Positions 54,848-64,000 of a stretch of DNA of 64,000 nucleotides are shown here, piece by piece. The DNA is taken from NCBI GenBank assembly GCA_964036155.1, contig OZ038423.1:74973249-75037248 (forward strand). The letters run 5' to 3'. This stretch comes from Diploscapter coronatus (taxonomy: Eukaryota > Nematoda > Chromadorea > Rhabditida > Rhabditidae). Every line of letters starts with the position of its first letter. The stretch's first letter is position 1. The position numbers and the translations under genes are program-made. The notes beneath the pieces are model-generated. The model did not search any database. It was given only the letters and a program-made list of their open reading frames with translations, and was not told the origin of the DNA.

Positions 54848-54958
54848 GCGCTCCCAGAGGATGTCGTGTTGTATTTTACAAAACATTTATTAAGAACACC
54901 GGTATTCATAAATTTACAATTCGTAAAGAATAAGTGACGTACAATTACGTATCTAGCA

Positions 54959-55306
54959 AGGGAAGTTCCTACAGGAGCTCACAGATCTCAATGAAACTTA
55001 CAAAATAGGGGTTTTCAATGGCGCTGATCACGATGATCACATCAAAGAGTGCTCAAACGTACTCTGAAACCTTCGATTTTTCACTAGCATTTTGTATGGA
55101 AAATGAGTAAATTCGCTCGTCAAATATGCAAGCTAATTTTACAAGTTCGCAGTGCAAGTGAAGAAACCGTCGTGCAAGAATCAAAATGCTCGATTTCTTA
55201 ATGCAGTTGAAGCAGTTTTTGGTGCGATAATAATGCCCAGTGTCATTGAAAACCTCTATAGGTAAGTCTCATCAAGATCTGTGAATTTCTATGTGGGAAC
55301 TTCCCT
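54959..55306. repeat. Foldback element with about 65-bp arms (family H)
   Basis: AGGGAAGTTCCTACAGGAGC... at 54959 and, as reverse complement, AGGGAAGTTCCCACATAGAA... ending at 55306. The arms also share CACAGATCT, ACTTAC and GGTTTTCAATG in order. The interior is about 220 bp. Confidence 0.7.
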
Positions 55307-55666
55307 TATAAAATTATGATAGTCGACGATAAAATCATTACCACTTTGCTAGAGAAAAATGGTAATCTTCACAACATAATTGGTGAAAAATCCGTAAATG
55401 AATTGCTGTAAAAAGTTATGGATTTATGCTAATGTTTAATTTGTACGAGGAATAAATTATCTCCTAAAATGAAGATTTGCGAATAAGAACAAATCCCGCG
55501 TCGCTAGTCGAAGTCTCTTTTTATACACAACCCGATTCGCACAACTCTTCACGTGGAAGTTGTGTAGAAATATGAAATTGAAACAATTCTTCAGTACATA
55601 GATAGAGCGATAATGTCATCGTCTCACAATAATCCAGAAATAACGTCATCTTACAGTAACTCTGAT

Positions 55667-58600
55667 TCATCGAAATACTATGGTCTTCAGAGCGTCTTCA
55701 TCGTGAACCTCCATAGTCGCTTCGCTACCGTCGTTGAAACGATACGAAATGCCTCCGTCGACAACCTGAAAATGATAAAGTTTATCCTGAACCAGTTTTG
55801 AGATGAGAGTGAATCAGATTTGGAATGATGTTCCAAGATCTTCTTTTGAAATTAGAACGAAGAAAAACGAGTCTTTTTCATAATTGTTATAGTCTGAAAC
55901 TTTCATGCTCTGATAAAGAATTTCAAAAATGCTTCCTCGTATTTTTGCCTGACAATGAGGTTTTTTCGTTATGGGGGTATTCGGTGTATAGATAACGAAT
56001 CTGAAGTCGAAAAGTACTGACGTTGGGTCCCAAATTCAGGATTTTGCTTGTTAAAAAAGCGATGAGATAGCGTGTGAAAATGAGCGAGTACAAGAAATGT
56101 CTAAATTTGAATACATTATTTGACAGATTCCTCGTTCCCCTTTATGCTACAATAACAAAGTTTTGCATTGGACGGGTATTCAAAGTCAAGTCCTAAGCAT
56201 AAGATCCAATGTCAGCACTTTTCGATTTCAGATTCGTGATCTGCGCGCCGAAATATCTCCATAGTGAGAAATGGAGGAAAATATGGGGGAACACTTCTGA
56301 AATTTTCCTTGTGGGAATAGTTTAAAAGAAATTTAGTCCTGCCGATTCCTCACCAAGTGAGCATCGTAGCCCCTGCTCTTGACGCAAATTCTCGTTGCAT
56401 GACCACGTTGCCGAGTAGCGGGAAAAGTCGCGTTGAAAACGGGATCGCGGACGCAGAAAGCCAGTTCTGCAAATGGAAAATTGTTTTTTCAAAAGTTTTT
56501 TTGTTGGATTAGTATTTTTTTTTTTTGCAATTTTTAAATTACGATAAATAAACAGAGGGTGAAGAGAGCGAATTTATGAAGACATTGAATGGAAAAAAAG
56601 CTTCACCATTTCGCCCTTTCATCGAATTCAAGTTATTTCTGGGGAGAGAAATCAAAGCTCTTATGAAACTTACGAGGCAAATCTGGGTCGAAGAGGAGTT
56701 TCTGGTTGAACTGCTTGCAAATGTCGGAGACAATCGATTTGTCGTTCACAGGCAGACTCACCTAAAATTTGACCTTTTAGTTAAATTAAAAGCCAAAATT
56801 AGCATACATTGCACTTGTCGGAGACGATCTTCATGAGGTCGTAGACGCACTGATCGGTCAGCTTGTTGATGTTGAAGTACCACGAAGTCGAGCCCGTACC
56901 TGGAAATTATTTTTTTAATAGTTTTTATTAAAGAGGCAATAAATGTTTAAATGAAAGAAAGGTAAAAAAATGTTTGCTTACCAGTACAAATAGTCAATCC
57001 ACTGCTCTTCTGCTTCAGCATCTTCTCATCGTCAATTTGGATTTCGTAGTAGGAAACTCGGGACGAGAGACTTTCTCCGATGAAGACCTAACAAACAATC
57101 AATAAGTTTTTCCCTCTGGTTATTAAATTTTACCTCATTCAAAGCCAGCACTGGGAGTTCGACAGTGATTCTTTCTTTGGAAGGGGAAGTTTTGACTCTC
57201 TTCCTGGAACTAAAAAGAGTTCATTTTAAAAAGGCGTATTCTTCTTCTTCAATAAGCTATATACTTTAGAATTATCCTGGAAAAGTAATTGAAATGGTCG
57301 CAATTGTTCTTTTGGCAAACCCTAACCTATTTCGTCGACAATTATGCAATAATACAGCTAATTTGCAAAAAAAATCGTTATTTTAGATAATTGTCTTTAC
57401 ATTTTGAAGTCAAAGCAGCTCTTACGTTTTTGGCTGACTTCTCTCTGGACTCTGAGACCTCAAGTTGTCAGTCCATCTGCTAGTAGATGGATGTCTGTTG
57501 AGCTGCTGGTCGTGTAGTTCCACAGAATCCCCTACTCCATTGTCGCCAGTCACTGTGATTCGGATTCTCTGCCTGAACAGCCACTGGAAGTCCCCGTTCA
57601 GAAGTCGTTGCAGCGTGGCCCCGAAATGCTCCTGCGAGTCCTTCCTCATTAAGCACATGTAGCCTTCAGATCTAGAAAAAAAACCTTCTTTATATTTCCA
57701 CTCAAAAATGTTATTTCTACGCCTATTCGCATGATACAAAATTTATCTCAAAAGAGTAGAAAAAATACGTTTTTCCTTACTTTTCTCATCTTTCATGAAC
57801 ACTTCATCAGAAATTATCAATAGGGATTTATATTTCTAAATAATAAAAGGACGAAAGCCCAACCCTTCAGGATCAGTGTTGATACCAATGACGGGTTTGT
57901 CTCGGTTGTGGATCTTGCTAGCAGCCATCAGGAAAGTACCATCTCCTCCCGCACTGAACACTGCATCTGCCCAGTCAATCGCTTCTAAGTTAGGAAAATT
58001 GGGGGAAACTAGAATAATTTGGATATACCTGAGGTGTAGTCGAAACGCTGCACGATACGCGACTCGATTCCGGCTCGGCTAAATTTGGACAATTACTCTG
58101 ATTAGTCTATTATTTCTCATTACTTATTATTATTATTATTATCAGAAATAAAAATTTAGACATTGATATAGTTGTAAAGGTCTTCGTCAATGTGATATAT
58201 TATCAATCAAATTAACAATGGCCGTGAAACTGAGTTGTTTAATTTTATCAGTACTGATTTCGAGAATTTGGTTCCGCTTCCGAATATGGAAAATGAATTG
58301 TTCGAAAACAAAGAAAAATTACCTCAATTCTTCGCTGATCTTCTGAAGATATTGGTGATGAAGTTCGTGCTTTTTGAGGAGCCGATTGTAGTTGGAACCG
58401 CGACGATTCAGCTGAAATCAATTTTCATAAAAATGACTATTAGAAAAAAAAAACCGCATGACAGTAAGACACGAGACATGAACGAGGTAGGGGGTAAGGT
58501 GGCTAGAACAATGTTCTTTTCCTATATTAATCTTCCAGTCTCATGTCATCGTATCACGAGGTTAGAGACTCAAATAAATGAAAATTTACAATTTTCTCGA

Positions 58601-60041
58601 GTTGAGTCTCTGACACGTCGTCGTGGACCTTCTTTTCGAACTCGTATCGCGTCAGTTTCGTCAGAATCAGCACTTTCTTCGGCTGGAAGATCGACTTCTG
58701 AAAGTGGATTTTTTTCAAAAAGAACAAATGACGAGTTTTTTTTAAGGTTGCATATTTTTTGACAAAGAAAGCGATAATATTCATGTGTTGAAATGTCCAT
58801 CATCATTTCAATAGGTCATAAAACTTACCTCACTGCCCGACCGAGTGCTCATCATGCTGACGTGTCCGTTGACGGGCTGAATGTTCTTCTGGGCAGCCAA
58901 ACAAGGGGATGCGATTGGAGTTGTGACGGCTTGAGTAAACTGGAAAACAATCATAGCATTATTTACTTTCAATTTTTCAAGAGAGAAATTCATATCGAAA
59001 TAAAAGTTCGAACTATTCGCTAAAGAAAGCCTTTCGTGAAGAAAATGTTTCAGAACAAATGATAAATATATTGATCAAAAATCTGGAAATTCCAGTTTGA
59101 ATGAAACCTCTTCTAAATCAACTGTCTGTCAGTTACTGAACATGACGTAAACATTTCTTTAAGGTCATAGCAAAGTAATGTGGTGACATTTGATTTGAAT
59201 GAAACAAAATATGTGATTACATACATAACTATCAATTTTGATAGCACATGGTAAATTCGTATTTCATTTAAAAAAAAGGATACGAATAGAAAAATTCATC
59301 CAAGACTATTCATTCTGGAACAAGACAATTTGTGTGTGCCAACCTTGGATTTGTTGTGGGCGACGAAATGAGCCGCCGCCTGGTTGGCAATCCTGCGCAT
59401 GTGCTTGGCCGTCGACACGTCCTGCAGCCAGTCCCCGATTCGCTCGATGCTGTCACTCTCCGCACTGCTCACTACGGGCGGGAGGAGAGCGGGTGAGACT
59501 GAGAACGAAGAGGGATCTCGAGACGAGGCCAAACGACACTGTGAGATCTGCAAACATACATTCATTTTTCGCAATATTTCAATTTTTGAGTCTTTTAGTG
59601 CTTTTTTCCATATCTGACCATAAATGACAAATGACTCGATGAAGATTTTTGTTCTAGTTGAAAATTTCACTATCAATATTGTTACCTTGACCCGATTATT
59701 GGAACTTCCGCTAGAAAAATGAGTAAACTGGGGAAGCATCGAAAAATTAATAGGAAATTCTTTAGCAGCTATTCAAAATGATGTTCAGATCAGCAATGAA
59801 ATGATCAGACAGATCTTCGTAATGCATGAAATAGGGAGAAAAGAAAGCGAGATTTTGAATTGTCATCAACAGATTTTAAACCACACGTGTTAAAGTTCAG
59901 CACAAACTAGACTACGAAAATTTTGCAGACTTCAAAGTATGAAATTCAAGATATTTCCTTTAGAAAATCGACGAAGATAATAGAACAAAAACCATAATAT
60001 TGAATTTTAGTTACCATACTTACATTGGCATTGCAGTCCAT
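55667..60041 (-). CDS. nadk-2: NAD kinase 2 (NADK2 type)
   Basis: Phosphorylates NAD to NADP. The NADK2 branch is mitochondrial in animals. Fourteen exons in phase: 60024-60041, 59344-59547, 58829-58939, 58590-58697, 58323-58411, 58029-58078, 57864-57984, 57426-57671, 57134-57209, 56982-57087, 56808-56899, 56674-56761, 56354-56466, 55667-55765, giving 506 residues against 442 in human. Key motifs: PKKVLILTKLTRYEFEK (start of the kinase fold), FSAGGDGTFLMAASKI (GGDG near residue 205), GINTDPEGSEGYMCL (NTDP near 227, with the NADK2-type SEG(H/Y)xCL continuation), SSGLTICTGTGSTSWYF (about 369-384) and DPVFNATFPATRQRG. The first 110 residues are Ser/Ala-rich with no textbook mitochondrial presequence. 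Residues about 275-335, Ser/Arg-rich (NRHPSTSRWTDNLRS, RKRVKTSPSKE), look like an insertion. A family E repeat sits in the last intron. Confidence 0.9.
55994..56237. repeat. Inverted-repeat element, family E copy 2
   Basis: AACGAATCTGAAGTCGAAAA (55994 on) and TTTTCGATTTCAGATTCGT (to 56237) are near-perfect reverse complements. Ends match the 50914-51256 element. It lies in the last NADK2 intron. Confidence 0.7.
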
Positions 60042-63000
60042 TTTCGAGTTTGTTGTAGCAAATAAAGATTTAGGGAATTTCTACAAAATTATACTGTGTT
60101 CGCAAATTCGAATATAAAAATCGAATTTAATCTTTAGAAATTAGAATATTTTGAATGAAGTACCAAAAATTATAATGCAGTGTGTGTAGAAACTGATATG
60201 TTCGCTACAAGTGTACAGAAATTGGAATGTACATGAGAAAGGGACAGGGGACAGGGAAATGACTATGAGAGGGAAACACTAGCGTGATTCTCACCAAAAT
60301 GGAATCGAACTGGTTTGATGTGAGACAGTCAATCGGAGTTAATTCGCAGAAAAGATATCACCAACTGTGCTGATAACACGCCTATTCTTCAGCATAGGGA
60401 AATGCCAGAGACGCAAAGACATTGATAAACTATAGAGCACTCATTCTTTCGCTATATTTCAATTTTGGAAGAGAAAAAGACGCATAGGGGAAAAGAGCGC
60501 CAGCGCTGAGCGTCAAGCGGTCAAGTAAGTACTGAAATCGAAAAACCACCATTCATCATCATATGATAAAGTATAGGGACCAAAGACTTTTCGATACAAC
60601 ACAGACTATCTGGTAGGAAATGAACGAATATGTTAGTCTTGAAATTTTTAGACTAGATTAAACTCGGGAACGACGCAATTGAAATGAAATCGGAGAACCT
60701 GTGAATGAAGGAAATTAGGCGGTTTACCCAAAAATAAAAAGGAGAAAAGCTGGCGATTGAAAGGAAACGAAAGGAACAGAGATAATGAGTACAATGGGAT
60801 GACAATAGAGCAATCGAGTGAATGGCATTGGCACATTATGATAAGGGTAAACTCTAGCTAAATAGACGAAGTCTCTAACCACACAGTGAAGCATGGCAAA
60901 CGAAAACTGGTTGAGATATCTGGAATGCAAAATAATACAGAGCATTTCTACGAAAATACAGGAAGATCTAGCTCTTTGCAGAAAAAGCTTAATTTTATAT
61001 TGTGCATTAGGAATTGATAGCATCAGAAAAATATTCGAGAAAAACGAAGAAAAAGCATGAGAATTTCGGAGAAATTTAGAATCATTGGCGATTTTTCGAG
61101 GGAGATTTCGATTTCTCCAGAGAAAATGACAAATTCACGCGATTTACTCGTTTTATATGCCCTATTTGTTTATGTTAGTAAGCTTCTTCGAGTTTTACTG
61201 TAAACAAAAAATGTTAGGAATTTTGAAGTATAGTTCTTTCAAGGTTTACAGTGATATTCGAAATCTCTGCTTTGAAAAGTTTATATTTGGGATCGGAATT
61301 AGAATTAATATTTTTCTACTTCAAATCGGAGTAAAAATTCCGAGAGTAAAAATCTGGAGCTGATGAATGGTTAAAATTATAACTATAATCAGCGATTTCC
61401 ACAGGTAAGGCACAGGTGCGAAATGTTTCTTTAACTATTGAAGAAAACAGGTAAGCAGGTACGGGAAATTTGTACCTGTTTTTCGTTAGGGTACGTGAAA
61501 GGCTAACAAATTTTTTAATTAACTCAGGCATAAGTACGATTTTTCAACACACATGATCAGGATTTCAAACAGTCCTGATAATAAATTAGAAGAAACTAAG
61601 GGAGCTAAGCTTACCTTTAGAATAGTGGGTGGTCGGAATAGAGTGATAATCATCTTCTCATAGAAAAGAACACTTTAAGGAGGCTTGATTCTATGCGAGT
61701 AGATCATGGATTTGCGTAGATGTTTATCGTAACTTTCGTATTCTTTTTCTAAAAATCTTGATTTTCCAACGAGTTATATCCGGAATGGGCGTGGCCTGAC
61801 AAAACGACTCTGCCTTTCTTCGATGAAAAAGTAAGTCAGAGACGCAGAGTCGTACAAGAAAATGAGATACGATTCTCGAATGGAAGTGATAACGGGAAAA
61901 TCGATTTGAATCAAAGAGAAAGGAAAATTTGATGGAAATTTTGCTGGGAAAAATGTGAGATAAAATTGGAGCTAAATTCGGAGAAAATAAAATGGAAAAC
62001 GAGTATCGAAGGTGGAATGAACTGCAAGTACTTAGTACCTACCATAAAATTCCGGCAAGAGAAGAAAGACAAATTTAGAAGGATCGGGAAAAATAAAGAT
62101 AAAACATGATAAATTAGCAAAAATCCAAGATTATTTGATCAAAAGCCTAAATCCCAAAATCCATTTCTCGACTTCTTGCAAACAACGATGAGGTCAAAGG
62201 CACATGAGGCTGCAGAGGAAGGCTTGAAGAATCGAGGGAGATCGAGAAAGTGGGAGAAGAAAAGAAAGAAGAGAGAAGGGCTTGAAACAGTTGCTCTTTC
62301 TGAAAGAAGAAGATGGGGACATTTTTTGGATACATTTTCAAAATTTAAAACTCTGAATCTTCCTTACTTTTTCTATACAATTTGTACAAAATTTTGATAT
62401 TCCTTGAAAGTTAAAAAAAAAGATATATATATAAAAATTTTGCAAAGTTTCCAAATCTCTAGAACAAAAAGTCTATGAAACCGGGAATGTTTGTCAAATG
62501 GCACAGGGGCCTCGGTTTTTCTGTCCTTCAAATGAGTTCTCGACAAAAACGTGGAGAGCTAGAGATAATAGAGAATTGGGAGGGGAAGAGAAAAGAGGCG
62601 GAAAAACGAATGCCATGAGGAGCGAGTGAAAGCGTTAGAAGTGACGAGAGGAAAAGAAAAGAACATAGAGAGCAGAGAAATGCTAGAAACGCAGAGAAGT
62701 AGATGGGAACAAGGATAGAAGAACGCGGTCCACGTGGGGCTAGAAGTTAGAGAAGCAAACAACATTATACATCAGCAATTTCCCGTAGTCTATGCCTTAG
62801 CAGTGAATTAGAAAAGTAGTAAAGCAGGTGGTTTGAAAATTTTGAAAAATAGCCAAACTTCAACAAACACGTGGAGAGAATTACGCATGACCATTTTCAT
62901 GAGATGATGCAAAATGGAGGATTAGATTGGAAGTTCAGATAACCCCTAGTATTTTCGCAAATGGACTGCAAAATCTGTCCTATGACCGAACTTGAAAATA

Positions 63001-63895
63001 AATATTTTTTGTAAAGATTGAAAGTGACGAACCGAACTGTGACTGAAAAGTCCCTGGCTTGGCCTGCCAAAAATTGCAGTTGAACTTGGTCTAGGAAAAA
63101 TTGGAACTCTGAAAAAGTAAATTTTAAAAGCTAACACCATCCTCCTCAGAAAAAGACCGCAATGAACATTCCAAAGGTACCGTATCTCGACTAAACGAGA
63201 AATTTGAATATTTTCTGCCAAGACTAGTTTTCAAAGTATTTATTTCATACTCGTCATTTGGAATCTATTTTCGGAAGCATCGCAATATTGTTTGTGAACC
63301 GCAAGCAGAAGGCATCAAGTGAAATGTTCGATGTGAGCGGGGAAGCGAAATTCAACAATGATAACCGGCAAATGAATATGGAGGGATTTATCGGAATTTC
63401 ACATATATAAGACATATTTCAAGTATCCCGAGAAATCCCTCGCTAATATCTCGACTAGGATAAATACAGCAACAACGAAATGATGAATCAGTCCATAATT
63501 TACAAATACATATCGCATTTTGTGAAATTGATAAGTTTTAGCACCCGGTAGGCACGAATGGAATTTTTCGATTCAGAGATATGGAAAGCAATGTTGAAGG
63601 CATGAATTCTCTAATTACTCAATTTTAATCATCACATTCTGGGGCAATTAACGATAGTTAGCAGAATCATTGGGCTCTAACTAATCAGCGATTAATTAAT
63701 ATTGATCTGTACAAATATCATAGTTATTTGAATCAAAGATGGACCAGAATTTGAAAATAAAAACAGGAAAAATGGGAATTCTGGTCTAGCTTTGATTTTC
63801 TGCAAATATTGATATCATTTTGAAGGAGAAATGACGTGATATTGCTCAAGAATAACTGACGTTTGAAAATAATTGCCTGGGTGAGAGGAACCCCC
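60042..63895. other. Long non-coding interval upstream of NADK2
   Basis: Nearly 3.9 kb without a supported exon. The plus strand is purine-rich in places (GAAAGGGACAGGGG near 60236, GGAGGGGAAGAGAAAAGAGG near 62579), so minus-strand frames are Ser/Phe/Leu-rich artefacts. A 10-bp inverted repeat ACGACTCTGC / GCAGAGTCGT flanks about 45 bases at 61803-61867. It probably holds the NADK2 promoter and the 3' flank of the gene at 63896, or long introns of an unseen gene. Confidence 0.4.
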
Positions 63896-64000
63896 CTAGA
63901 TGCATGGATTTCTCTGGATCTCGTTCATTTCGATCAGCTTTACTCCAGCCATGAACCTCGCGTAGGCATTCGTCAGGTTTTTAGGCGACTTCGGATCCAA
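63896..64000 (-). CDS. Last exon (partial) of a gene leaving the window
   Basis: From the window edge the minus strand reads LDPKSPKNLTNAYARFMAGV then KLIEMNEIQRNPCI and a TAG at 63896-63898. The frame is open to the edge and its codon choice resembles the other exons (many C-ending codons), unlike the AT-rich sequence beside it. The family is not recognised. Confidence 0.5.
   Translation of the reverse strand: MDPKSPKNLTNAYARFMAGVKLIEMNEIQRNPCI

Larger units (their letters stand above)
54746..55666. other. Intergenic between the small gene and NADK2
   Basis: Mostly occupied by a long foldback element (54959-55306). No supported coding exon on either strand. Confidence 0.45.

Noticed and set aside
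60648..63221. Several minus-strand frames of 60-99 codons
   Set aside because: Ser/Phe/Leu-rich translations of purine-rich plus-strand DNA, without splice sites or homologous features.

Overview
The window is nuclear DNA of a nematode. Genes are split by many short introns with GT...TTTCAG borders, coding exons are short, and three start codons (cyclin T, guanylyl cyclase, LRR gene) lie 1-3 bases after a strong TTTTAG/TTTCAG acceptor, as expected for spliced-leader trans-splicing. The gene content (LEC-1-type tandem galectin, receptor guanylyl cyclase, cyclin T, NADK2) also fits. I cannot name the species. Exon models were built by hand from splice sites, reading phase and family resemblance. 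There is no transcript evidence.

Layout. 0.6-5.1 kb (+): an ABCG5-like half transporter whose ATP-binding motifs look ruined. 6.1-8.0 kb (-): a tiny acidic prothymosin-like protein. 11.0-11.5 kb (-): the last two exons of an unrecognised gene. 12.9-24.9 kb (-): a tandem-repeat galectin with a 177-residue polar N-terminal extension and hairpin elements in its introns. 26.7-34.5 kb (-): cyclin T of P-TEFb, with a 4.5-kb Ty3/Gypsy-like LTR element (identical LTRs, 5-bp target duplication, no integrase) in one intron. 34.9-40.4 kb: a roughly 5.2-kb segment flanked by 130-bp direct repeats, carrying a 7TM-receptor-like gene (+) and several foldback elements. It separates cyclin T from the receptor guanylyl cyclase (-) at 40.4-47.9 kb. 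48.6-52.8 kb (+): a leucine-rich-repeat protein. 53.1-53.9 kb (-): the 3' end of an alpha/beta hydrolase with no visible 5' half. 54.4-54.7 kb (+): a 66-residue coiled-coil protein. 55.7-60.0 kb (-): an NADK2-type NAD kinase. 63.9-64.0 kb (-): the last exon of a gene leaving the window.

The genes do not form one pathway. Four long minus-strand genes (NADK2, guanylyl cyclase, cyclin T, galectin) share an orientation. Without the inserted segment, the cyclase stop and the cyclin T start would be only about 0.5 kb apart. The strongest unexplained signals are the repeat-flanked insertion with its receptor gene, the catalytically degenerate ABC protein, the young but integrase-less LTR element, the galectin extension, and many unrelated terminal-inverted-repeat elements in introns.
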